DNA from: Coprinellus micaceus
Lineage: Eukaryota; Basidiomycota; Agaricomycetes; Agaricales; Psathyrellaceae
Direction: 5' to 3'
NCBI GenBank assembly: GCA_951394405.1
Contig: OX596344.1
Location: 1,116,001-1,180,000, forward strand
Length of the DNA stretch: 64,000 bases
The position numbers and the translations under genes were made by a program. Below are positions 11,825 through 22,306 of this stretch, in pieces (position 1 is the first letter of the stretch; each line of letters begins with the position of its first letter). Below the pieces are notes generated by a model, which was not told the origin of the DNA, made no database searches, and saw nothing but the letters and a program-made list of their open reading frames with translations.

Positions 11825-13644
11825 ATGACCACCCCTGCCCCCGTTAACCTCGACCTGAACAACATTCAGGGAGACATCCTGTAAGTGGCACTCTTCGCCA
11901 ACCCACTCGCCGACGTGCTGACAGAGAGGCATGCTTCAGGTCTGGATTCCCGAAGAAGACAGAGACCTTCTACTTCTTCCAAATCCTCGACCCCACTAAG
12001 TTCCGCAAAGACCTTCGCGACTTTATCCCCATCATCAAGACCGTCGCCCAGGTTCTGAAAGACCGCGAAGAAATCGACAAGCACAAGAAGAAGAAGGACC
12101 CCAGCGGGCGCAAGCCCCCCACCATCCCTTTGGTCGGCGTCAACATCGCATTCTCCCATCTTGGCTTCCAGAAGGTGAGCGGTGTTGACCACTCCACCGG
12201 CGCTTAGCACACTCCTTCTAACGGCCATGTTGACAGTTGGGCATCGATGACTCCAAGTTGATCGATCAGGCGAATCAGACGACCGTTTCGACGGGATTCC
12301 TTGATGGACAGCGTAAAGACGCACAGAGTCTCGGAGACAGAGGAACGGTCCAAGGGGGCAACTTCGTCCCTGACTGGGACAACGAGTTCAAGCAGGATAT
12401 CCATGGCGTGCTCAACATCGCAGGAGACAGCCACGCCATCGTCGACAGGAAGGTGCAGCTGATTGAGCAGTGCTTCAAGGTCGGCACCAAGGATGCCACC
12501 ATCAAGAAGGTCACCAGCATCAGTGGTGACACTCGACCTGGGGACCAGGATGGTCATGAGCAGTACGTAGATCGGGGCCCATGATGCAAGCAACTCCTGA
12601 TTAGTTCTGTGTTTTCAGCTTCGGATTCCTCGATGGCGTTTCCAACCCTGCAATCATCGGCTTCGACAAGAACCCTCCTCCCGGCCCCGCTCCCGTTCGT
12701 GCAGGCGTCATCCTCATTGGACAGGACGGCGACCTCAGGAAAGACCAAAGGGACCCTTGGCAGGTCGACGGAAGCTTCCTGGCTTTCCGCCTCCTCTTCC
12801 AGAGGGTGCCCGAGTTCGACGAGTTCGTTTTCGCCAACCGACTCCAGCTACCTGGTCTCAGCGAAAAGGAGGGAGCCGACCTCTTCGGAGCGAGGCTCGT
12901 CGGACGCTGGAAGAGTGGCGCACCTCTCGACTTGTCTCCCTTCTTCGATGACCCTGACCTGGCTAGGGACGAGTTCAGGTGGGTTAGTTCTCGTGATAAA
13001 TGAGACTTATGTCTCACCTACCTATTTCATTGTGCAGGAGGAACAACTTCCACTTCTCCGCTGAGCGGAACTTTCAGAAGCTCTGCCCTTTCGCTGCCCA
13101 CATCAGGAAGACTCTGCCTCGCGCTGACTTGGAGGAGAACGGCATCTCCATCGAGAAGAACAGGATCATGCGCCGCGGTATCCAGTTCGGCCCTGAGGTA
13201 ACACGTAGCGAGAAGCAGAACAAGAAGACTGAGCACGGTCGTGGTTTGCTCTTCGTCTCCTACCAGAGCAACCTCTCCACCGGCTTCCAGTTCATCCAGA
13301 AGAGTGAGTTCTAGCCATCCAGCCTGCTCTTGCAAATTCTGATAGCTTGGTACGTAGGCTGGGCCAACAACCCCAACTTCCCGCCCTTCGAGCAGACCCC
13401 CGAGACCCCAGGGTGAGCCCCGTCGACGCATGAATGAATTCATGTCTGACCGTTCTTCAACAGCTTGGACCCTATCATTGGACAAAATGGCCAAGATGAC
13501 CGTGGCCCGGTCAGTGGAGTCAACCCTAACACGCCGTCCATTACGGTTGCGCTCAAGGAGGAGTGGGTCGTCTCCCGAGGAGGGGAGTACTTCTTCAGTC
13601 CCTCCATCAAGGCTTTGAAGGAGACGATCGCGTTGCCAGCGTGA
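11825..13644 (+). CDS. dyp1: Dye-decolorizing peroxidase 1 (DyP)
   Basis: Heme peroxidase of the DyP family, which oxidises dyes, phenolics and other lignin-related compounds with H2O2. Seven exons (11825-11880, 11940-12174, 12237-12562, 12619-12978, 13038-13303, 13358-13412, 13464-13644) sum to 1479 nt, or 492 residues. The distal GxxDG motif is present in HFGFLDGVSNPAIIG. The proximal His lies in CPFAAHIRKTLPRAD and the conserved Arg in RIMRRGIQFG. The start MTTPAPVNLDLNNIQGDIL is the mature-type N-terminus. No hydrophobic signal peptide precedes it, so export is not evident. All six introns match DyP2 at 26891-28665. Its upstream neighbour in function may be the alcohol oxidase at 1650-4850. 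Confidence 0.95.
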
Positions 13645-13883
13645 TTCAGCCGCTGTCTGTAACGGATCCCTGGAAATAGCGAGATACGACATGGACGACC
13701 ATAATATGATGTACTTACGGACTTGTAATGATTTATGCTGACTGACAATTGTGAGGTGCAAGAGTCGCGAACGACAGTGCGTGCAGATGTCTATTGATAC
13801 AAGAAGTATACAGGGCGATGGAGCAGCGAATGCTCAACTCACACGGAAGTCCATTGAGAGAGAAGGGGGTGAAGCTGGTCCGA

Positions 13884-14564
13884 CTAATACCTGTAGCGGG
13901 TCGAGTAATCTGGATTGTGAATTAGTGCTGCTCGACTAGTGAAAAACATAAATCTCACCCTTCGGAGATACGACCAAACCTCTCCCTTTCGAAGCTCCTC
14001 TGTAGACCGTCTCAATGATATCGATCATCTACCAAAGGTCTCAGCGTTGAGCTCGGCACACCTGGAGAGTCACACCCACCTCTTGCTTGTTATCCATGGC
14101 CCAGTTGCTAAACGAATCGGGATCAGAATTCTCCTGGTAGAGTGCAGATATAAAGACCTACATCTTGTTATTGTTTCCAGTTCCAAGATCGATCATGATA
14201 TGTTTATTCCTGTCGTTGGATAAGCACAATTCATTTCAGATCCCCTCTCATGAGCCTCACCGGTAGAAGAACATGACAGTGCAGGGGTCGTACAGCTCGT
14301 ACATCTGAAGAGGCGTCAGGCATCTTGCTGGATAATGCAGCACGCACTCACCTTGTTGAAGTCTGGTACCTCCGTAATATCTACGAGGTATATAACAGCA
14401 AAGTTCTGAACTTTCTCTGAAATGCCGTACAGCGTCTCGTCCATTGTCATGCATTGCGGATCCCAGTCGTGACCGAATCGAATAGCGACGACCCTATCCT
14501 CTTCTGACTTGATAGCCTCGTCGACGTGCCAGCCAGAGGGCAAATGGGGAAGGAAGTAGGACAT
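13884..14564 (-). CDS. dim1: U5 snRNP protein Dim1/Dib1 (TXNL4A homologue)
   Basis: Thioredoxin-fold component of the U5 snRNP, essential for spliceosome activation and among the most conserved eukaryotic proteins. The start at 14564 gives MSYFLPHLPSGWHVDEAI. Further blocks are RVVAIRFGHDWDP, CMTMDETLYGISEKVQNFAV, IYLVDITEVPDFNK, MYELYDPCTVMFFYR, KHIMIDLGTGNNNKINWAM and the C-terminus SPKDYSTRYRY, matching the usual 142-residue protein end to end. Short introns lie after PDFNK, after MFFYR, inside the KIN codons and after DNKQE. Longer upstream reading frames are not part of the protein. The gene is divergent from the Fab1-like kinase, with 179 bp between starts, and converges on DyP1. Confidence 0.95.
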
Positions 14565-14743
14565 TCTGGTCTGAAGAAGGTCAAGGCCGAGAGCAAAGAT
14601 CGAGTAGCATCGTCGGATTCGTCCCACTGGGGGCACGCCGTCATCGCCACCGGCCAGTTGCCGTGGCTGCGGCCTCCATTTTAGGGACTTGCTTCCTCGT
14701 TTATGACGGTCCACGACCTGATATTGCCCCATGGTACGCCAGG
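14565..14743. promoter_or_regulatory. Divergent promoter of dim1 and the Fab1-like gene
   Basis: Only 179 bp separate the ATG of dim1 (minus) from the first in-frame ATG of the Fab1-like kinase (plus), so the two genes should share a promoter. The open frame of the kinase begins within this gap without an ATG, so the true kinase start could lie slightly upstream only if a non-ATG codon or an unseen exon is used. Confidence 0.55.
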
Positions 14744-17700
14744 ATGGCGAGCCATAAACCACTGCCAGATCTCCCGGCGTTGAAGGTACCTCTATCCAAC
14801 GGAAACGCATGTGTCTTGTCGACCGAGTACTCCAGCCATCGTTCGCGGCTCTTGCACCGTGCCTTTGAGGAAGTCGAGGAAAGGGGGGTCTCAGGCAACA
14901 AAGAGGGTTGGGTTCGCGCGTTTGAAGACGCTCTGGATGAGCTTAGTGTGTGCCTGAGCAGTGGGAAATGGTTAGGGTGTATCAGACGAGCGCGAGAGGT
15001 GAGGGCAGCGAATGAGGCCAAGTCTGAGGAGATGGACGACGGTGGAGATGACGCGCCAAAGACGTTCCCTGAAGCACCAAGACCCCTAGAGGACATCCGG
15101 CGTCTAATATCGAACCCGCCAAAGCCACTATCGCCAACGGCGGCTGGTCATCTCCTCCTCTGTGTTGCCCCTTCAAACCCAGTGCCTGCAGAAGACAGCG
15201 GGTTCGCCCTCATTCCATCCGATATCGCCTGTTCATTCAGTCCCGGGGTCTTCTCAGTCGATGAGGAAGGCATTAGCATCATGTTTGGGCTTGACGAGGT
15301 CAAAGGTGCGTTTCAACGTGCCCTTCTATGCTCAATGATCAACATCCAGTAGATTCAGCACAGTTGGTGGGAGGGACCTTCACATTTAAGGGGCCGAGTT
15401 CGCCAGGACAGCACAAGACGCTCTCTCGTTTGCTTCGGTTCGCTGTATATACCCAACTATCGATGGTCCTGGAGCAGCATTTCCTCAAGGACTCTCATGT
15501 CCAGCTGAAGATACTCCGACCTCGGGCTATCAAGTCATCCATATCCCAGCCTGCGGTGGCTCGGGGACAGGGAAAGGCGAAAGGCGTCGGCTTTAGCCTT
15601 TCAAACTGGTGGCCGAAGAAGCGAACACCGGACCTACACCGAGGCAGTTCGATAGACCTTGGCTCTCTCTCCGACTTGTCGCCAGCTGCTGCGGGGATTA
15701 TCAAACTCGGCAGGCGGTTCTCAATCATGGGCGATTATCGACAGGCACCGCCCGTCCCACCCTCCAGGACCGTGGAGAACCCTTTCTCAACCGCATTGAA
15801 GCTCCTGAAGGCCAATAGAGGATACCTCTCGACATCGGCAGGGGTCACTTTTGACCCTCCACTTCTCCTGGACCATCTCGCGGAAAAGGAGAAGGAGAAC
15901 CCAAAACGGAGGCTGAAAGGGGACGAGAAGGTCGGGCTACGCGCCTTGCTCGGCTGGGAAGGCCGTGAGACTCATGGTCAAGGCATGGGGGGTCTATCTG
16001 GTTTCGTACGACAACAGGAGATATCCGTCCTTGTTTCCCAGCACCTACCGACAATGCCGACCTCGTCAGAAACGGCTGGGGACCCGTTACCACTCGAGGC
16101 TGGGCCTCCCTTGCCCACTCTCAAGCTATGTGGCAAACCCCGTTGGAAAACCTATTGCTATTTCTCGGCTAAAGACGATGAAGCCTTTGGGGAAGCTATT
16201 ATTGGCCTTATCAACGACGGTAGCCTTCCCTGCGATGAGATGGGCTGCGGACACCCGCGAGGCCAACATCAGCTGCGCCTCGTGCATGCTGGCGTTCGAA
16301 TTAACGTTCGGATCGACAGCACCGTCGAGGACGAGTCTGTCGAGGACATCCAGTCTTGGGAGTCGTGTGCTGAGTGCGGCGCCAAAACACCAAGGGGCGA
16401 TCTATCCGACGCGTCGTGGTGTGTATCACATGATGTTCTATGTTGCGTTTACTGAGTAACTCTCGTTAGGTTGCTTTCATTCGCCAAGTACCTCGAACTC
16501 CTCATCTACTCCCCGACGCTCTGTCAAATCGAACCGTCCATCTGCGAGCACACCTCCAACTTTGCCTCACGGTTTAACATTCAGCGCCACTTTACGACCG
16601 TAAAAGGCAGCGTAGTCTTCTCCACAGCACCAGTCGAAGATGTGTTCGAGCTACGCGTCCCAAGGATCCAAATCCGTACTGACCCTGAGGAGCACGCCAA
16701 AGTCGCAACTGAAGCAACTGAAGATTCCAAGTATGTAGACGATGACGTAGAGGGTGAGAAGAAGGCGCTTAGACGCGAGATTAAGCAGTGGTGGGAAGGC
16801 GTGTCGGACCATGTCGATAAGCTGGTGGGTGACCTCCAAAAGTTTTCTGAAGTACATATCTGACTGCGTTTCTTCAACAGGAAGAGGTGCTCCTGGCCGA
16901 TGCACCTGCTCCTCCCAAGGTGGCGAAGGCCCTACCTCGCCTGCCCTCCTCAGATGATGCGTATGAGTCATTTGATAATGCTGCACCGTCAGTGTTTTCA
17001 GGACAAACCGGGTTCTCTGCGTTTTCTGCCTTGACGTCCACTTCGATGTCTTCCCAGGCGACTGCCCAGGCGACGCTGGCTGTTGGCACTGAAGCAGGGT
17101 ATTTCCCTCCTCAAGACACAGATACACCCACTCCCACCGGAACGAAAACAGACGACGAAGAGGTCCGAGACACCACAACTTCCGACGTCCCTCCCTCTAT
17201 TCCCTCGAAGGACGGCTCCCTCGAGAAACTTACCAGCCTACGACACTGCCTGCAGAGGTTAGAACAGAACCTTTACATCCAGCTCGCCCAGACATCATGC
17301 TCTAAGCTGAACGAGGTTCGCCGGTCATTCTTGGGGGTGGCACGCGGCACCCGGAAGCGGCTCATGGCGTGGAAGAAGAAGCATCTTGGGTCGAAGGTCG
17401 CGCTAGTAGGGGAACTAGAAGCGACAGAGCCTCAATGGTGGACGAAGGGGTGTCACGCTGTCCCGGGCACAAATATCATCGTGCGGGAACATGATTGGGG
17501 TAGCATTATCGCTTTCACACTGAGGTGAGTACTGACCTTTCCTCGCTGCTTTGTTGGTCCTGATGTGCCGCAGCTCCGACGATTACCACAAAGAGTTGGC
17601 CAACATTGTCTTCAGACGCACGACAGCCCCAATGTCGCCTGCGTCTCCCGCACCTTCTGCCCCTTCGTCTTTCTTCTCGGTGGCCAGTGGATACAGGTTC

Positions 17701-19654
17701 TTCACGTCACAGTCTGAGATGCAACCAGACCCAGACCAGGACGACACTGCTTGGACAGACATGGAGCAGTTCTCCGCTGTTGCAGTGCGAAAGGAGCATG
17801 TCCGCGACCCGACGTCCATCCTTTCGATTCGTGATGTTCTGCGCAAAGGGTCTGTCCCCGTCTTCGAGCAGGCTGCGTCTGCCGCACAGGTACAAGGGCC
17901 AGGAGCAGCTGTGCTGGCAACCCGAGCGAAACCTGACGTCCGGGTATCGATGGATGAGGCGGGTGGGAAAATAGCCGCGGAGGAGAACCCGGAGGTGGTT
18001 GAGAAGCTTTTGCATGATTTGGGGGACAGCTCAGATTCGCCAGCCGATGCTGAGGCACCTCCGCCGTCCAAGCCCCCTTCTGTTTCCTCGCCCAAGCCCT
18101 CTTCAATCGTGTCGGTACAGGCTCAAACGACTGCCGAGAAGGCAGCTGGCTCGTCGGTTATATCACTCTTGAGCGGTTCGGATGTGACGATCGGGAAAGG
18201 TGGTGCCAATGACACACAGACAACACCTGACAACGCCTCATCAGCTAGTATCAATTCGACTGTACCCCCTCTCCCTCCGAAAGACCCGCCTAAGCTCCCT
18301 GCGAAAGATGTACCGCGGCCACCACCTACACCAGCGGAGGGTGTCGAAAACATGACTGCGACTGCCTCGACTTTCGCCACGACCATCGCTTCTCAACTGC
18401 TCAGGTTCGTCATGAACTCCCCCGGGGTTCCCTCCTCCCCCGTCGCGCAGACTCCGAAGCACCATGGACTGCTACACCGCACCGATACCGACAATATCGA
18501 TGATCGTCCACATATCAAGTACGACTGGACGGTGGGGAAGAGGCTGAAATTCAGCTGTACCGTGTTCTACGCCAAACAGTTCGACTCCTTGAGGAGGAGG
18601 TGCGGGATTGAGGATACGTTCATGAAAAGCCTGTCGAAGAGTGCTAATTGGGCGGCTGAGGGCGGGAAGAGCAAGTCGAACTTTTGGAAGACGAGCGATG
18701 ATAGGTTTATCATCAAGACTTTGGTCAACGCGTGGAACGTTGCGGATCTGTGCGTTCCCGATTTCCTGTTCTCGTTTGACTCTAGCTGACCGTGCTGTGC
18801 TCTACAGGCAAGTCCTGATTGACCTCGCGCCCTCTTACTTCCGGTATATGGAGTCAACAATAAACAAAGCGACCGTTTTGGCGAAACTATTGGGGTTTTA
18901 CACCATCGAGATCAGGAACCTCGAGACAGGCGTTGTCCAATCCAAGGTGGACCTTCTTGTCATGGAGAACCTTTTCTACGACCAGAACATCAGCAAGACC
19001 TTCGACTTGAAAGGGATCCAAGGCCGTAAAATCAAGCCGAACAGTCGTATTGGCCCGGGCACGACGAAGACCCTCTTTGATAATGAGTGGATTGAGGGTC
19101 AGCAAAAGACGTTGATACTTGTAAGGCCACATTCGAAGAAGGTGCTAGAGGAGGCAATTCGGAGCGATGCCGAGTTCTTGGCGAAGAGCAATATCATGGA
19201 CTATTCGTGAGTCTATTCCCAGTTCTGACAGCCTCGATCTGTTGGTTTTAATCTTGCCTCAGACTCTTACTTGGTGTCGACGAGGCGAAGAAGGAGATTT
19301 CTTGTGGGCTAGTTGATACCATTGGTGAGTTAGATTTAACAGACAGTGTGGGGAAGGTGCTCATATAGCTTCAGGCAGTTACACCTTTGCCAAGACAATT
19401 GAGTACAAGGCAAAGCATGGCCTGCAATCTGGCAATAAGGAGGTTACCGTATTGCCCCCTTCGGACTACCAGGAACGTTTTGTCAGGGCTTTGGAAGGCT
19501 ATTTCGTAGCATGCCCTGGTGCGTTTGCATCCTCGGTCGTTTGTTGTGGGCCAATGTGCTGACGATCCGACGCCTATTTACAGACAAATGGTCGAAGCCT
19601 CTCGACGAGTCGAAGATTATGAGCGACATTGACCAACTCCCCAGCGTTTTATGA
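14744..19654 (+). CDS. FAB1: Fab1/PIKfyve-type phosphatidylinositol-3-phosphate 5-kinase, FYVE-less
   Basis: Lipid kinase expected to make PI(3,5)P2 on endosomes or the vacuole. Nine exons are split by introns beginning near 15306, 16422, 16825, 17525, 18750, 19208, 19325 and 19518. The middle part carries the conserved Cys-rich region (CGHPRGQHQLRLVHAGVRIN, CAECGAKTP, FAKYLELLIYSPTLC). After a long Ser/Pro-rich linker comes the PIPK domain with HIKYDWTVGKRLKFSC, ESTINKATVLAKLLGFYTIE, DLKGIQGRKIKP, the catalytic IMDYSLLLGVDE and activation-loop DTIGSYTFAKTIEYKAK. The end is DIDQLPSVL. The protein starts MASHKPLPDLPALK and has neither a FYVE zinc finger nor a Cpn60/TCP1 domain, because dim1 occupies the space upstream. 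Standard Fab1 has both. It is either a specialised paralogue or an N-terminally truncated copy, but the kinase frame is intact. Confidence 0.9.
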
Positions 19655-19802
19655 TTTATGATTTGGCTCTTCTGCTTTATGACGGACTCCATTAACACTA
19701 GGTTACACTCATGAAAGGGTTGTATGATAGAAAGTAGACTAATCACGGACCACGACAGGACAATCATGTTGTCTCAAACTCTGTATTTATACACGGAATC
19801 CT

Positions 19803-20674
19803 TCATTCAGCATCTTCAAAGCAATGCCGGAACAGGAGGTCGCTGCGTAGGGTGAACTTCGTTCCCTTGATAACGTCTTCGCCGCTGTGCCAAAGGCCCC
19901 GTTGCTGGAAGATCAGGACCCTCCCTTTCTTGGGATCGACATCGTACCAGTTCTTCTGCCTTTGGTCCCAGAATCGCGTCGCTCCTCCCTCGACGTCGTC
20001 GTTTCCCAGGTAGATCTGGACGGTTACTCTGGACTTGCGCCCGTCCGGAAGCTCTAACTGTCCGTCGCAATGGCCTCGGAAGTAGTTTCCGGCGCCATAG
20101 CGCAGGTAGCTGAGGCGCTCGTTTAATCTAGACACCAGGGCCATCGGGCCATCAGCTAGGGCTCCGAAATTCATACACCAGCCGCTTACCCGACGAGGCG
20201 CCAAACACCCTCTTGTACCCGCTTCGATTGCGCTGGTGACACCACATATCTCCACGGATCTTCTGGTTTCAGCTCAACAAGCTCCTGAACATGGGGCAGC
20301 AGTCTCTGGTAGATTAGCTCGGCAGCTTCGTGGTCGAACCTCAAGATGCGCTCGCTGTTTCTATATTCCGTGTTGACATACTGCTGGTGCGCCTCCAACC
20401 CGTAGTGCACCGCAGCCTGTTTCCATTCTGCATCAGACTCGGCGAGGGCGATGAGGGCAGCGCATTCCTCCGCTGTGAAGGCATCGTCAATGATTTTGAC
20501 GTAGGAGCCTTCGTACTCCCTTTGAACGGTTGGTGGCGTAATAGACCAGTCAAAAACCTCGGCAGGGGTCTGGTCGGGGCTGGGTCCTAGGGAAAGTTTC
20601 ATCTTCTCTTTGGTAGACGCAGGTTGAGAGCGGTTGGGCAGTAATGAGGTGAGGGAGGTGAGAAGGCCGGACAT
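19803..20674 (-). CDS. 2OG-Fe(II) dioxygenase, prolyl 4-hydroxylase-like (copy 1)
   Basis: 2-oxoglutarate/iron oxygenase of the prolyl 4-hydroxylase alpha type. Two exons (20674-20190, 20127-19803; 62-nt phase-2 intron) give 269 residues. The core starts YVKIIDDAFTAEECAALIAL. Iron ligands are visible as HxD in YFRGHCDGQL and the distal His in LWHSGEDVIKG, and the 2OG-binding basic residue follows in TKFTLRSDLLF. The jelly-roll strands are SRVTVQIYLGNDDVEGGATR and KKGRVLIFQQ. The first 40 residues (MSGLLTSLTSLLPN) are weakly hydrophobic, possibly an anchor. The substrate is unknown. It shares intron position and motifs with copy 2 at 21111-21897, divergently transcribed from a 436-bp spacer, and converges on the Fab1-like gene. 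Confidence 0.9.
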
Positions 20675-21110
20675 GATGGAATGCGGACTTTGGATCTTGA
20701 TCAAGCTTTCGAAAAGGTGAAGGCAGTGCGAGCTCCCTTGTGCAAAGCAGGAAGTGGGTTGCCGGCGAGCGTGAGGATGTGGGTGAGTTTTCGAGCTCAA
20801 TAAATACAAGAAAGGCTGTAAATTACGTTGCCGCCACGTTCTATCCGCAATCCGTGTCTTCATGACTCGAGTTTAGCGCCCGTAGCTGCCGCGGCATAGC
20901 CACGAGGGTGATCAGTGCCCCTATCTTCTTGATGGCTTCAAGTTTGCGTTGACTGGAGTTTGGGTCATATGCAAGTACCAACGATTCCCAAGAACGGCCA
21001 GTCGAGACTCTACAGCGCCCAGCGCCCACAGTGTGCATAAGAAGGTCCCCCCCTTAGGCTTTCTTCCGTTCATTTCTCATTTTATCTCCACCTCCAAAGC
21101 ACCACCGTCG
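20675..21110. promoter_or_regulatory. Divergent promoter between the two dioxygenase copies
   Basis: 436 bp separate the ATGs of two head-to-head paralogues. An AT-rich AATAAATA-like stretch near 20803 faces copy 1 and a CT-rich tract precedes copy 2 at 21057-21095. No gene lies here. Shared control of both copies is inference from the arrangement. Confidence 0.5.
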
Positions 21111-21897
21111 ATGGAGCTTCAACTCAACGATCGCTCAGGCGAAGTCCCACAAGTCCCCGTTCTCGATTGGTCAACCACCCCTCTGGCCAAAGATCACGCC
21201 GGGCGCTACGCCAAAATCATTGACGACGTCTTCACGCCCGAAGAATGTGATGCTCTCATCGCGCTTGCACAGTCCGACGGCAAGCAGTTCACCCCCGCCT
21301 TTGTGAACTATGGCATGGGTACAAACGACAAGTTTATGGACTTGGAGTTCCGGAATAGCGACAGGATATTGAGGTTCGACCAGGATGCCGCAGACCAGAT
21401 CTACAAGCGGCTCCTTCCGTATATCTCGGAGCTGGCTGAACTCAAGCCTCTTGACCAGTATTGGGAGCGCATCGCGAAGATTGACAAGCACCTGAGGCCG
21501 ACCTGGAAGCTCGTTGGGTGAGCTGTTTCTGAGGGAATCCTTCCAAGGCTATCTATACTGAAAAGGCTGCCATCCACACAGGGTGAATGAGCGCCTGAGT
21601 TACCTTCGCTATGGCCCAGGGCAATACTTCAGGGAACACGAAGACACCTTTGTTGAGCTCTCAGACGGGCGCAAGTCGTTTGTAACGATCCAAATCTACC
21701 TTGGGGAAGATGGTGTGGAAGGCGGTGCCACCAGACTGCAGAACTCGACTGCAACACGTTATTTCGACGTCGAGCCGAAGAAGGGGAGAGTCCTGATTTT
21801 CCAGCAGGCCAATATCCGTCACACCGGGGAGGAGGTCGTGAAGGGAAACAAGTATACTCTCCGTAGTGACCTTATGTTCGTTAAGAAAGCTGTTTAG
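21111..21897 (+). CDS. 2OG-Fe(II) dioxygenase, prolyl 4-hydroxylase-like (copy 2)
   Basis: Paralogue of the gene at 19803-20674. Two exons (21111-21517, 21582-21897) give 240 residues. It reads YAKIIDDVFTPEECDALIAL, then FRNSDRILRFDQDAADQIYK, NERLSYLRYGPGQYF, the iron motif FREHEDTFVEL (HxD), KSFVTIQIYLGEDGVEGGAT, and the distal His in IRHTGEEVVKG followed by NKYTLRSDLMF. All catalytic ligands are therefore present. It lacks the N-terminal extension of copy 1, so it is probably soluble. The intron falls at the same place and phase (after KLVG). The substrate is unknown: it could be a protein prolyl hydroxylase or act on a small molecule. Confidence 0.9.
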
Positions 21898-22306
21898 AAG
21901 GACGGCAATTGAATTGATTTACATAGCGTCGAGTCTGGTCGCTACATGCACAGTAGATAGTCCGTGGACGGTGGGATTTAGGATAAATACGTGGTACTAC
22001 TACTTGAAAGCGATGATACATTGTTTGCAGGTTGGTAGGAATATGAGGAACGTGGGACAGAATGAGGGCATCAGGATTATGGAACAATATGTTAAGCATG
22101 CAGTAGGTTGGTGAGTGGAGAGCAAACGGGAGCAGGACTTGTTGTACAGATGGCCGAGGCGCCATTAGATGAGCATAAATACAGAATTACAGCTTGACAT
22201 TGCTTGAAGTTGAATGTTGAATTGCCGAAGGTATTGTTGGTATTGTTGTGATAGTTGTGTCCATTGCGGTTTGAAAGGTTGTCATGAGCGTGAAGGTCCG
22301 AGCAGG
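21898..22306. other. Convergent intergenic spacer
   Basis: Spacer between the stop of dioxygenase copy 2 and the stop of the nucleotidyltransferase-fold gene. It is AT-richer and holds both 3' ends. I see nothing else in it. Confidence 0.5.

Noticed and set aside
14565..14810. Longer minus-strand frame upstream of dim1
   Set aside because: The Dim1 protein is 142 residues in all eukaryotes and begins MSYFLPHL, so the extension is untranslated.
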